Source: Hymenobacter sp. (GTDB lineage: Bacteria > Bacteroidota > Bacteroidia > Cytophagales > Hymenobacteraceae). Taken from it: a stretch of 34,247 nucleotides of DNA. The position numbers and the translations under genes are program-made. Positions 8,024 to 20,100 of this stretch are shown one piece after another (positions within the stretch are counted from its first letter, which is position 1; each line of letters opens with the position of its first letter). The notes beneath the pieces are model-generated. The model had not been told where the DNA came from and did not search any database. It saw nothing but the letters and a program-made list of their open reading frames with translations. The stretch covers positions 1 through 34,247 of the forward strand of contig JAQBNT010000148.1 of assembly GCA_028288445.1 (NCBI GenBank), read 5' to 3'.

Positions 8024-10260
8024 GCCACACCACTGATTACATCGGCAAACCCACCAACCGCGTCGATGGCCCGGCTAAAGTGACCGGCACCGCCAAATAC
8101 GCTGCCGAATTCAACGTGCCCAACCTGCTCTACGGTTACGTGGTAAGCAGCCCGATTACCAAAGGCAAAATCACGAAAATTGACACCGCGCCGGTGCTGG
8201 CACTGCCCGGCGTGCAGGAGGTTTTCACGCACGAAAACGTGCCTGGCTTCGCCTTTCTCGACCGCAGCTACAAAGATGATGTGGCACCCGGCGGCTCGCC
8301 GTTTCGTCCGCTGCACGATGCCGAAATCAAGTACAGCCTGCAACCCGTGGCAATGGTCGTGGCCGACACGTTTGAGCTGGCCCGTTACGCCGCGTCCATT
8401 CTTCACATTGAGTATGACGAGGTAGCACACGAAACCGAGCTGGTGAAGCACATTGATGAGGCATTTGAGCCTGGCCGGGGCAAAACCGGCTACAAGCCGC
8501 CAAAGTCGCGCGGCAATTTCGGCAAGGGCTGGAAGGAAGGCGTGGCACGTATGGAAGCCAACTATTCGCACCATGCGCAGCACCACAACCCGATGGAGAT
8601 GTTTGCCAGCACCGTGGAGTGGCTGGGCGATAAGAACCTGACTATCTATGATAAAACGCAGGGCGTTTTCAACAGCCAGCAGTACGTCAACAAGGTTTTC
8701 GGGCTTAGCAAGGACCAGGCCCGGGTGATTTCGAAGTACACCGGCGGCGGCTTCGGCTCCGGCCTGCGGCCCCAGTACCAGCTGTTTCTGGCCGTGATGG
8801 CCTCGCTGCAATTGGAGCGCTCGGTGCGCGTGTCGCTCACCCGCGAGCAGATGTTCAGCTTCGGCCACCGGCCCGAAACGTTGCAGCACGTAGCCCTAGC
8901 CACCGCCGCCGATGGCTCGCTCACGGGCATCAACCACTTTGCCGTGGCCGAAACCTCGCAGTTTGAGGATTTCACCGAAAACGTGGTGGGCTGGAGCGGT
9001 ACACTTTACGATTGCAAAAACGTGGAGCTCGGCTACCGCCTGGCTAAAGTCGACGTGTTTTCGCCGCTTGATATGCGTGCGCCTGGCGCGGCCTCGGGCT
9101 CCATCGCACTGGAAATTGCGATGGACGAAATGGCCTACGCCGCTGGCTTGGACCCGCTCGAATTCCGCCTCCGCAACTACTCCGATTTCGACCAGGCCCA
9201 GAACCTCCCCTACTCCAGCAAGGCACTACGCAAGTGCTACGCCGAGGGCGCGGCCAAATTCGGCTGGGAAAAGCGCACGGCCGAACCCGGCTCGATGCGC
9301 GACGGCAACCTGCTGGTGGGCTGGGGCATGGGCGGCGGCATCTGGGATGCCTCCAAGCAGCCGGCTGTAGTAAAAGCCAGTCTCGACGTCGACGGCCACC
9401 TCACGGTGAGCAGCGGCACCAACGACATCGGCACCGGCACCTACACCATCATGACGCAGATTGCGGCCGAAAGCATGGGCCTGCCCATCGAAGCCGTAAC
9501 CTTCGTGCTGGGCGACACCACCCTGCCCGAGTCGCCCCTGCAAGGCGGCTCCTGGACGGCCGCCTCGGTGGGCAATTCCACCGTGGAAGCCTGCACCAAA
9601 CTCGGCGAGGCCCTGCTAAAACAGGCCCAGAAAATGGATAGCCCGGCGTTCAAAAATGCCAAAATTGAGGAAGTGGAGTTTGCCAACGGCCAGCTCCGCC
9701 TCCGTTCCGATAGCACCCAGGCAATCGTGCTGCGCGACATCGTGCAGGCCAGCGGTGAGACAAAAATCGAAGCCGAAAACTCCACGGTGCTCACCAAGCT
9801 GGAGATGCTGAAACCGCCGAAATACTCCATGCACGCCCACAACGCCGTGTTCGTGGAAGTGAAAGTGGACCCGGAGCTGATGACCGTGCACGTCACCCGC
9901 GTAGTGAATGCCGTAGCCGCCGGCCGCATCATCAACCCCAAAACGGCCCGCAGCCAGGTTCTCGGCTCGGTGGTCTGGGGCATCAGCTCGGCCCTGATGG
10001 AAGAGTCGGTGATGGACCACCGCTTCGGCCGCTACATGAACCACAACTACGCCGAATACCACGTGCCGGTGAACGCTGACATCCACGACATCGACGTGAT
10101 TTTCGTGAGCGAGGAAGACGACAAGGTGAACCCGCTCGGCATCAAAGGCATCGGCGAAGTGGGCCTGCTGGGTGTAGCTGCTGCCGTAACCAATGCCATC
10201 TACCACGCCACCGGCAAGCGCGTGCGCGACCTGCCCGTGACAATTGACAAGCTGCTGTAG
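8020..10260 (+). CDS. paoC: Molybdenum aldehyde oxidoreductase, molybdopterin-binding subunit (PaoC/YagR-like)
   Basis: The catalytic subunit, 746 residues, which holds the molybdenum cofactor and oxidises aldehydes to acids. It starts with the family segment [20 protein letters not shown]. It contains the [11 protein letters not shown] molybdopterin segment, the [14 protein letters not shown] segment with the substrate-side Arg, and [11 protein letters not shown]. The conserved catalytic Glu is Glu713 in [10 protein letters not shown] near the C-terminus. Length and motif order fit PaoC. The maturation protein PaoD (XdhC family), usually adjacent, is absent here; the only candidate in the window is at 27198. 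A strong hairpin terminator follows after 33 bases. Confidence 0.94.
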   Translation: MSHTTDYIGKPTNRVDGPAKVTGTAKYAAEFNVPNLLYGYVVSSPITKGKITKIDTAPVLALPGVQEVFTHENVPGFAFLDRSYKDDVAPGGSPFRPLHDAEIKYSLQPVAMVVADTFELARYAASILHIEYDEVAHETELVKHIDEAFEPGRGKTGYKPPKSRGNFGKGWKEGVARMEANYSHHAQHHNPMEMFASTVEWLGDKNLTIYDKTQGVFNSQQYVNKVFGLSKDQARVISKYTGGGFGSGLRPQYQLFLAVMASLQLERSVRVSLTREQMFSFGHRPETLQHVALATAADGSLTGINHFAVAETSQFEDFTENVVGWSGTLYDCKNVELGYRLAKVDVFSPLDMRAPGAASGSIALEIAMDEMAYAAGLDPLEFRLRNYSDFDQAQNLPYSSKALRKCYAEGAAKFGWEKRTAEPGSMRDGNLLVGWGMGGGIWDASKQPAVVKASLDVDGHLTVSSGTNDIGTGTYTIMTQIAAESMGLPIEAVTFVLGDTTLPESPLQGGSWTAASVGNSTVEACTKLGEALLKQAQKMDSPAFKNAKIEEVEFANGQLRLRSDSTQAIVLRDIVQASGETKIEAENSTVLTKLEMLKPPKYSMHAHNAVFVEVKVDPELMTVHVTRVVNAVAAGRIINPKTARSQVLGSVVWGISSALMEESVMDHRFGRYMNHNYAEYHVPVNADIHDIDVIFVSEEDDKVNPLGIKGIGEVGLLGVAAAVTNAIYHATGKRVRDLPVTIDKLL

Positions 10261-10293
10261 CAACTCCGGCGGCCGATGCCGCTGATGTGACAC

Positions 10294-10331
10294 AAAGAAG
10301 CCCCGCAACTGGTTGGTTGCGGGGCTTCTTT
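10294..10331. terminator. Bidirectional terminator, GCCCCGCAAC family copy A
   Basis: A perfect 16-bp stem, AAAGAAGCCCCGCAAC (10294-10309) against GTTGCGGGGCTTCTTT (10316-10331), has a TGGTTG loop. It lies between the convergent paoC and arr genes and can serve both strands. Its core recurs at 13509, 21804 and 23161. Confidence 0.92.
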
Positions 10332-10347
10332 ATATTTATAGCATTGG

Positions 10348-10785
10348 CTAATTGATAATTTTTGCGTTCGAATCGGCTTTGAGGTTTGCCAGCTTTTCAC
10401 GCCATATTTGGCGTTCTTCGGGCGTTAGTCTCACCCAATCCGTTACTTCGCCAACGATTTTCAAGGGTGCCTGGCTGCGATAGGAACGGGTCGGATTGCC
10501 GGGGAATTTCTTATCCGTGACGTTCGGGTCATTTTCAAAGCTTCCCGTCGGCTCAACGATATAAACACGTTCATCTCCATCACCCTTAGCTAAGGCCGCA
10601 GCAAGTCCCGCCCCATTGGCCAGCGCAGTGAAATAGATGTGATTCATGACGACTTCGGGATGGTAATTCGAATTGAACCCCGCTGTCAGCAACTCACCAA
10701 TCGGCAAATCCGCTCTCGTGCCGTGATAAAAGGGGCCGTTATCCAGAACGTCGGGCCCACTGGTTGCGATGATTTCGCTTTTCAT
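10348..10785 (-). CDS. arr: NAD+--rifampin ADP-ribosyltransferase (Arr family)
   Basis: Transfers ADP-ribose from NAD+ to rifamycins and so inactivates them; cytoplasmic. The protein is 145 residues from the ATG of MKSEIIATSG, the usual Arr length; the longer upstream frame reads as non-coding. The family core is fully present: GPFYHGTRADL with His21, NHIYFTA with Tyr51, YIVEPTGSFENDPN with Asp86 (equivalent to the His/Tyr/Asp set of Mycobacterium Arr), then FPGNPTRSYRS and VGEVTDW. Nothing is missing, so activity is expected, though many environmental Arr homologues have unknown natural roles. It is divergent from katG and converges on the paoC terminator. It is flanked by repeated hairpin DNA but by no transposase. 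Confidence 0.93.
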   Translation of the reverse strand: MKSEIIATSGPDVLDNGPFYHGTRADLPIGELLTAGFNSNYHPEVVMNHIYFTALANGAGLAAALAKGDGDERVYIVEPTGSFENDPNVTDKKFPGNPTRSYRSQAPLKIVGEVTDWVRLTPEERQIWREKLANLKADSNAKIIN

Positions 10786-13451
<2,666 letters not shown>

Positions 13452-13508
13452 GGCCACCCGCCAGCGCTTCCGCCCCATAAGGTGCGGAAGTAGCTGAAGC
13501 CTCAAAAG

Positions 13509-13544
13509 AAACGCCCCGTAACGAATTCGTTGCGGGGCGTTTTT
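13509..13544. terminator. Terminator, GCCCCGCAAC family copy B
   Basis: AAACGCCCCGTAACG (13509-13523) pairs with CGTTGCGGGGCGTTT around AATT, followed by further T residues. One position is T opposite G, which pairs as a wobble only in plus-strand RNA, so the katG transcript forms the better stem. It lies between the convergent katG and lipoprotein genes. Confidence 0.9.
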
Positions 13545-13564
13545 GGTTTATTCTGAAAAAGGAT

Positions 13565-14674
13565 TCAGTACTTTGAAGGTCCGTAAAATACTGTACCGCC
13601 TGCTCTTTTCTTTTCCTCTAGTTCACCGGATGAAGTGAAGGATTGCTTCTTTACGCGTATATCGTTCAGGTACTTCTGCAAATACTTTTTCTGTCGCTTG
13701 CTACCTTCCTTCAAAATATTATGAATCTCATTACCGAATGCACGAACGAATAATGTATCGTTATTAAAATTGCCGAAGCAAGCTATTTTATCCTTTGTAA
13801 GCCTGATGCTATCCAAACCATCAGGTATCGTATCAGGATACGGTTGATACATGTGGGTCGCTTTGTTCCAATCATAAGTTATTCCTTGCTCTCCGTTTAC
13901 AAAGGCAATGTCTTCATGGGCATGCCAAGGCATATCCCCTTTTTCAACTGCACCAGCAAAAAAGTTATATCTATAACTTACCCATAACTCGTCAGCCGTA
14001 GTACTATTGAAACTAAACTTTGAGCTAACTTTCTGATTAAGTGTGAGGCCCCATCCGTAAATGCTAGCTTCATTCACCAATTCAAGGCAGTTATACACTT
14101 TACCATCTATCAGTTTGTAAAACTTGTATGCATCTGAATAAACTTCAGAACCCCGTTGATGTAACTCACGAATATAGAATACCTTATTAGGGGAATAACT
14201 ATTAGCTATTTGTAATTCGGGACTTTCCTTGAACAGAAAAAACGGTTCCATATATATCAGATACCAAGCGCCATCTATTCGTTTAAAAACGCCTAAACAG
14301 GGGTCACGACGGGAGTAGCCAAACACCCCTACAACCTCTTCTTCAACGTCTTCATCCAGATTTACGAAAACAGCACTCAACCTTCCCCCTGGTTCCTCAT
14401 AATCCAAAATCCCACCGCTACGATGAACTAGTTCACTAGTACCATCTAATGTATCAGGCTTAATATATCCTTCAAATTCCTTTAGAATAGCTACATTACA
14501 AGGGCTGTTTGCCTGGTATTTGTTTGTTCGCAGTTTTTCAATCCAACTATCAGGAATTTTAATTCCGATAGCTTTATCAGTTGGCTTGAAATTATTTGTT
14601 TTTGGCTCAGGGTGCGATGTGCACTGACTAAGAGATACAGCCAAGCCAATCAGCAAGAGTATACGTAAGTTCAT
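13565..14674 (-). CDS. Lipoprotein of unknown function, 369 aa
   Basis: I do not recognise the family. The N-terminus is a clear lipoprotein signal: MNLRILLLIGLAVSL, then the lipobox LSQC with Cys18. The mature part is mixed, rich in aromatic residues and Asn, with no transmembrane helix and no catalytic motif I can name. A segment FVNLDEDVEEEVVGVFGYS resembles the VNLDGDxxEEVV repeats seen in some beta-propeller proteins, but it occurs once. By eye the gene is clearly more AT-rich than its neighbours, which suggests recent acquisition. It starts 20 bases after the antitoxin stop and probably shares its transcript. It converges on the katG terminator. Confidence 0.8.
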   Translation of the reverse strand: MNLRILLLIGLAVSLSQCTSHPEPKTNNFKPTDKAIGIKIPDSWIEKLRTNKYQANSPCNVAILKEFEGYIKPDTLDGTSELVHRSGGILDYEEPGGRLSAVFVNLDEDVEEEVVGVFGYSRRDPCLGVFKRIDGAWYLIYMEPFFLFKESPELQIANSYSPNKVFYIRELHQRGSEVYSDAYKFYKLIDGKVYNCLELVNEASIYGWGLTLNQKVSSKFSFNSTTADELWVSYRYNFFAGAVEKGDMPWHAHEDIAFVNGEQGITYDWNKATHMYQPYPDTIPDGLDSIRLTKDKIACFGNFNNDTLFVRAFGNEIHNILKEGSKRQKKYLQKYLNDIRVKKQSFTSSGELEEKKRAGGTVFYGPSKY

Positions 14675-14694
14675 TGTTATTTATAGGGCAGAAT

Positions 14695-14997
14695 CTAATC
14701 CACCGTCAGCTTCAAATGCTTACCAAAACCCTCCCACACAATCCGCATAAGCGTGGAGAGGCGAATGTCGCTGACGTTGTTTTCGATGCGGGAGATGTAC
14801 GTTTTCGTCGTGCCGCACTTGGCGGCCAGTTGCTCCTGCGTCATGTTGTTCTCCTTGCGCATTTCCTGGAGCATCGCGCCTAGCTTGAAAGCTTCGTAGC
14901 CCTCCTCAAAGGTTTCGCGGGTGGCGGTGCCACAAGCACCGTATTGGTTGTCGATGAAGTCGTCGAGGTCAACCAGCTTATTTTGCTTTGTCTTCAT
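14695..14997 (-). CDS. higA: HigA-type antitoxin, XRE-family HTH
   Basis: A 100-residue DNA-binding protein that should neutralise the HigB-type toxin and repress their operon. The start ATG (MKTKQNKLVDLDDF) is chosen because it overlaps the toxin end by 20 bases, a usual toxin-antitoxin arrangement. The helix-turn-helix lies at about residues 42-95: LQEMRKENNMTQEQLAAKCGT, then TKTYISRIENNVSDIRLSTL. The order is toxin first, antitoxin second, as in higBA. The antitoxin is intact while the toxin carries a frameshift. It is followed after 20 bases by the lipoprotein gene. Confidence 0.88.
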   Translation of the reverse strand: MKTKQNKLVDLDDFIDNQYGACGTATRETFEEGYEAFKLGAMLQEMRKENNMTQEQLAAKCGTTKTYISRIENNVSDIRLSTLMRIVWEGFGKHLKLTVD

Positions 14998-15333
14998 AGT
15001 ATTGTTTTCTAAGTCGTTCGGCGCGTTCCATTTCATTAGCAGGCGTTTTCTGGGTCTTCTTCTGGAAAGCATTTAGCACGATGACCAGCCGGCCCTCATC
15101 GAAGAAGCCAAAAATGCGAAAGATGTCGCTACCAGCGCTAATGCGGATTTCATAGAGGCCCACAGTGCCGGAGAGATGCTTGGGATACTTTTCGGGCACC
15201 ACCGGAATTTCGCGGATTAGGCGAAAGGTCCGCAGAATACGGTCCTGAATTTCCTGGTTTTGCTTGTTGTAAAAGTCCAGAATTCATCCCCGTAAATTTT
15301 GAGACTGCGGACTTGACCGTTGAAATCACCCAC
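14978..15333 (-). pseudogene. higB: HigB/RelE-type toxin (Gp49-like), frameshifted
   Basis: The C-terminal two-thirds are clear: FYNKQNQEIQDRILRTF, then KHLSGTVGLYEIRIS, SDIFRIFGFFDEG and NAFQKKTQKTP, all typical of Gp49-like toxins, which are mRNA interferases in characterised cases. Read upstream, this frame meets TGA at 15284-15286. The expected N-terminus lies in the next frame: VRSLKIYGDEF just before the break. The join should read EFLDFY; the DNA has GAATTCTGGACTTT where one extra base (TTCCTGG) would restore it, placing a one-base deletion near 15277-15282. The start is uncertain; a GTG at 15333 is the most likely. A restart at the GTG at 15202 would make only a 74-residue fragment. 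Confidence 0.75.
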
Positions 15334-15893
15334 CTCACGAAGTTAGCTAATTGGGTAACACGAAGCAAGCCGCTGGCGTTTCCGCAACTTCATAAAGCAG
15401 CCGCCCGTTTCGCCAACCCGCCCCACCCCCAAGCCCAAAAGTGCCTCTGGGCGCGACAGATGCGAGCCGAAAAATAAAAAGCAGGGCGGGAGAGCTTCAT
15501 TTCCGCTTCATGCCCGCGGCGGCAAGTTTGTACTGTCAACCCACGACACAAGCTGCGCGGCCTTGCCCCTCCCACCCTTCGATGCGCGCTTTCGGCTTGT
15601 TTTGGCTCCGGCAGGTTTGCTGGAGGCCAAGGGCGTTCTGCTGTTTGAGCGAAGCCTTCCGCGAAGTATGAATAACCCCAATCAGCCCACCCCGGCCCCG
15701 ATGGATTTTGTGTTGCGGCCCCCGAATTCTCTTCGGTCAGTCCACGGGCCGCTGGCCGGCTCCACCGCCTGATTCGCCGCCCGACGCAGGCGCGTCCCAC
15801 TGCATCGCGGGTCAGGCCAGCCGTTAGGGGCCGTTTTCTGAATTACCATTTTCTATGCAATACCACCCGCCTGTCACGTTACCCAAGGTTCTT
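15334..15893. other. 560-base region without a supported gene
   Basis: The region lies between the toxin remnant (minus) and the efflux operon (plus), so it should contain the promoters of both. Frames up to 136 codons exist, but their products look random (Arg/Pro/Ala-rich, no motif). I see no strong hairpin, no repeat of the families found elsewhere, and no adjacent regulator gene for the efflux operon. An ATG at 15855 in frame with the adaptor gene adds 13 residues before a better start at 15894. Confidence 0.5.
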
Positions 15894-16979
15894 ATGAAAA
15901 GAGTACTCATGCTGCTGAGCTGCAGTGTTTTGTTCTACACCACCGGCTGCAAGGAAGAAAAAAAGGAAGTCGAAGAGCAGATTAAGCTGGTCGCCACCAG
16001 CCCCTTGCAGAAGGACACCACTATCACCAAGGAGTACGTGGCGCAGGTGCATTCCTACCAGCGCATCGAGTTGCGGGCGCTGGAGAAAGGCTACCTGGAG
16101 AAGATTTTCGTGGACGAGGGCCAGCACGTATCGGCGGGCCAAACCATGTTTCAGATTAAGCCCACCGTGTACCAGGCCGAGCTGAAAAAGTCGCAAGCCG
16201 AGGCGCACTACGTGCAGATGGAGTACCAGAACACCAAGAAGCTGGCCGATAAGAACATCGTATCGGGCAGCGAACTGGCGCTGTCGCAGGCCAAGTACGA
16301 CAAGGCCAACGCCGACGTGTCGCTGGCCCAGGCGCACCTGCAATTCACGACGGTGAAGGCCCCGTTCAGCGGCATCATGGACCACTTCCAGGGCCGGCTG
16401 GGCAGCCTGGTGGACGAGGGTGACCTGCTGACCACCCTTTCCGATAACAGCAAAATGTGGGTGTACTACAACGTGCCCGAGGCCGAGTACCTGGCCTATA
16501 AGCAGCACGCCAAGACCAGTGACAAAGCGGCGCATGTGAAGCTGCGCATGGCCAACAACGAGGTTTTCGACCAGACGGGTATCGTGCAAACCATTGAGGC
16601 TGATTTCAATAACGAAACCGGCAACATCGCCTTCCGCGCCACCTTCCCCAACCCCGACGCACTACTACGCAACGGCGAAACCGGCAGCGTGCTGATGACT
16701 GTGCCGCTAAAAAATGCCCTCATCATCCCGCAGAAAGCCACGTTCGAGATTCTGGAGAAGAAGTACGTTTTCGTTGTCGGCAACGACAATGTGGTGCATC
16801 AGCGCGAAGTAGGAATCGCCTCCGAAATGCCCGATTTGTACGTCATCAAATCCGGTATCAAAGCCACCGACCGCATTCTGCTGGAGGGCCTGCGCAAGGT
16901 GAAGGATGGCGACAAGGTGACCTATAGCTATAAGGCCCCGGAGTCGGTCATCTCGAATTTGAAGGTGTACAGCGAGTAG
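15894..16979 (+). CDS. RND efflux periplasmic adaptor (membrane fusion protein, AcrA type), lipoprotein
   Basis: Links the inner-membrane pump to the outer-membrane channel. The protein is 361 residues from the ATG of MKRVLMLLSCSVLFY, chosen because it gives a proper lipoprotein signal with lipobox TTGC (Cys19); an ATG 39 bases upstream would add an unlikely leader. Domain order is typical: a biotinyl-lipoyl half (GYLEKIFVDEGQHVSAGQTMF, about 65-90), a helical hairpin (about 95-150), the second lipoyl half (APFSGIMDHFQGRLGSLVDEGDLL), a beta-barrel, and a membrane-proximal domain ending with GLRKVKDGDKV. It is the first gene of the operon with the pump at 17135 and channel at 20316. A 95-base palindrome sits between it and the pump. 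Confidence 0.93.
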   Translation: MKRVLMLLSCSVLFYTTGCKEEKKEVEEQIKLVATSPLQKDTTITKEYVAQVHSYQRIELRALEKGYLEKIFVDEGQHVSAGQTMFQIKPTVYQAELKKSQAEAHYVQMEYQNTKKLADKNIVSGSELALSQAKYDKANADVSLAQAHLQFTTVKAPFSGIMDHFQGRLGSLVDEGDLLTTLSDNSKMWVYYNVPEAEYLAYKQHAKTSDKAAHVKLRMANNEVFDQTGIVQTIEADFNNETGNIAFRATFPNPDALLRNGETGSVLMTVPLKNALIIPQKATFEILEKKYVFVVGNDNVVHQREVGIASEMPDLYVIKSGIKATDRILLEGLRKVKDGDKVTYSYKAPESVISNLKVYSE

Positions 16980-16987
16980 CCGCAGAA

Positions 16988-17082
16988 CGTCATGCTGAGC
17001 GCAGTCGAAGCATCTCTACCGCTTCGTTGCAATAGCTGATTAGTTGCGCAGTAGAGATGCTTCGACTGCGCTCAGCATGACG
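16988..17082. repeat. Long perfect palindrome of the GTCATGC family inside the efflux operon
   Basis: Two perfectly complementary 32-base arms (16988-17019 and 17051-17082) begin CGTCATGCTGAGCGCAGTCG and flank a 31-base centre. A short T-run follows (CTTTTTC). The outer sequence matches the palindromes at 3844, 32169 and 33604. It lies between the adaptor and pump genes, so it may stabilise the upstream mRNA or reduce expression of the downstream genes. Confidence 0.9.
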
Positions 17083-17134
17083 GCTTTTTCTACTTCTGCC
17101 TACTTCCCCTCCTAATTAAACAACCAGCCAGAAT

Positions 17135-20100
17135 ATGTTTAGTAAATTCATTCGTAGGCCAGTATTTGCCATTGTTATTTCGATTGTCATCCTGCTGATG
17201 GGCGGGCTGGCCATCATGAAGCTGCCGACGTCGCAGTTTCCCGAGATTTCGCCGCCGCTGGTGATGGTGAGCGCAGCTTACCCCGGTGCCAGCGCCAAGG
17301 TGCTCACCGAATCGGTGCTGATTCCGCTGGAACAGGCCGTGAACGGCGTGCCGGGCATGAAGTACATGACCTCCGACGCCGTGAGCGCCGGCGAGGCCAA
17401 CATTCAGATTGTATTCAACCTGGGCACCGACCCCGACCAGGCCGTGGTGAACGTGAACACCCGCATTGCGCAGGTGCTCAACCGCCTGCCAGAACTGGTG
17501 CAGCGCGAAGGCGTGGTGGTGAACCGCGTGGTACCCAACATGCTGATGTATGTGAACTTGTACTCCAAAGACAAGAACACGGACATGAAGTACCTGTTCA
17601 ACTACGCCGGCGTGAACATGATACCCGAGCTGCAGCGCCTGGGCGGCATTGGTCGGGCCAGCATTCTGGGTAGCCGGCAGTACGCCATGCGCGTATGGCT
17701 GAAGCCCGACCGCATGCGGGCCTACAACATCTCCGTCGATGACGTGATGAAGGCGCTGGGCGAGCAGAGCGTGATTGGCTCGCCGGGCCGTATCGGCCGC
17801 TCCGATGGCGGGCAGGCGCAGTCGCTGGAATACGTGCTGTCGTACCAGGGCCGCTTCAATGATGTGGAGCAGTATAAGAACGTCATTCTCAAGGCTAACC
17901 CGAATGGGGAAAGCCTGCATTTGAAGGACGTGGCCAACGTGGAGCTGGGCTCGGAATTCTACGACATCTACTCCAACCTGAACCAGTACCCATCGGCGGC
18001 CATCGTGCTGAAGCAGACGTATGGATCGAATGCTTCGGACGTAATTAAAGAGGTGAAAGTCAAGCTGGACGAGCTGAAGAAAACCTTCCCGCCGGGCATG
18101 GACTACAAAATCACCTACGACGTGTCGAACTTCCTCGACGCCTCGATTGAGAACGTGATTCACACCCTGCGCGATGCCTTTATTCTGGTGGCGCTGGTGG
18201 TGTTCCTGTTCCTCGGCGACTGGCGCTCGACGCTGATTCCGGCGCTGGCCGTGCCGGTGTCGCTGGTGGGCTCCTTCATGGCGATGCAGGCTTTCGGCCT
18301 CACCATCAACATGATTACGCTGTTTGCGCTGGTGCTTTCGATTGGTATTGTGGTCGATAACGCCATTGTAGTGATTGAGGCGGTGCACGCTAAGATGGAG
18401 GAAGAGCATCTATCGCCGTATAATGCTGTCCGAAAGGTGGTTGGCGAAATCAGCGGGGCCATTATCGGCATTACCATTATGATGACGGCCGTGTTCATCC
18501 CGGTATCGTTCATGAGCGGCCCGGTGGGTATTTTCTACCGCCAGTTCTCCATTACCATGGCTACTGCCATTGTGATTTCGGGTGTCGTGGCCCTCACGCT
18601 GACGCCAGTGCTGTGCGCCATGATTCTGAAAAACCATCACGGCCAGCCCAAGAAGCAAACGCCGCTGCAGCGTTTCTTCGACTGGTTCAACCGGGGCTTT
18701 GAGCGCCTGACCAACGCCTACACCGGCCTGCTGACGCGTATTGTGGCCAACCGCCTCGTGACTTTTGGGATGCTAATTGCCTTCGGGCTGGGCATCTGGG
18801 CCATCACGGCGAAGCTACCGGCTGGCTTTATCCCGAGCGAAGACCAGGGCCTGATTTATGCCATCGTGCAGACGCCGCCCGGCACCACGCTGGAGCAAAC
18901 CAACGCCGTATCGCAGCACTTGCGCGAGTTGGCCAAGGACATTCCCGGCATCGCCAACATCTCCTCGCTGGCGGGCTACGAAGTACTTACCGAAGGCCGC
19001 GGCTCGAACGCCGGCACCCTGCTGCTTGACTTGAAGCCGTGGTCAGAACGCAAAGAATCCATTGCCGAAATCATCGGCAATCTGGAGAAAAAGGCGCACG
19101 AAATTCCGGGCGCGACCATCGAATTCTTCGAGCCGCCGGCAGTGCCGGGATACGGCGCGGCAGGTGGTTTCCAGCTGCAGTTACTCGACAAAACCAACTC
19201 CGGCGACTACAAGGCGCTGGAAAAGGTGAACGAGGAATTCATGGCCAAGCTGAAAAAGCGCAAGGAGCTGGCGGGCCTGTTCACCTTCTTCTCGGCCGAT
19301 TATCCGCAGTACGAGTTGAAGATTGACAACGAGCTGGCCATGCAGAAAGGCGTGAGCATCGGCAACGCCATGAATACGCTGTCTGTCATGGTGGGCTCGA
19401 CTTACGAGTTGGGCTTCATCAAATATCAGCGCTTTTTCAAGGTGTACGTGCAGGCTTCGCCCGAATATCGGAAGTTGCCGGAGGACGTGCTGAATATGTG
19501 GGCCAAGAACGACAAGGGCGAAATGGTGCCGTTTTCGGCCTTCATGAAAATCGTGAAGTCGCAGGGCGCCAACGAAATCAACCGTTACAACATGTACACC
19601 ACGGCCTCCATGCGGGGCGGTGCGGCCAACGGCTTCAGCAGCGGCGAGGCCATCAAGTCGGTGCAGGAAGTGGCCAAGGGCCTGCCCCACGGCTACGACA
19701 TCGACTGGGGCGGCCTGTCGAAAGACGAAGTGGGCCGTGGCAACGAATCGACCGTAATTTTCCTGGTGGTGCTGGTGTTCGTGTACCTAGTGCTCGCCGC
19801 GCAGTATGAGAGCTTCCTGCTGCCGCTGGCCGTTATTTTCTCACTGGTAGCGGGCGTGTTCGGCTCGTTCCTGTTCATCAAACTGACCGGCCTAGCCAAC
19901 GATATTTATGCGCAGGTAGGCTTGGTAATGCTGGTTGGTCTGCTGGGTAAAAACGCGGTGCTTATCGTCGAATTTGCGGCCCTGAAACACGAAGAAGGAA
20001 TGTCGGTGCGCGACGCGGCTATTGAAGGTGCCAAAGTGCGATTCCGCCCGATTCTGATGACGTCGTTTGCCTTCATCGCCGGCCTGATTCCGCTGGTGGT

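Noticed and set aside
7981..8889. 302-codon open frame antisense to paoC
   Set aside because: No family resemblance; it fully overlaps the catalytic subunit, whose motifs are unequivocal.
15390..15800. 136-codon minus-strand frame in the large gap before the efflux operon
   Set aside because: Composition is random-looking, with no domain, signal peptide or conserved neighbour; left as non-coding.
17090..18409. 439-codon open frame antisense to the RND pump gene
   Set aside because: His/Gln/Arg-rich product typical of a reverse-frame shadow of GC-rich coding DNA; the plus-strand pump is unambiguous.
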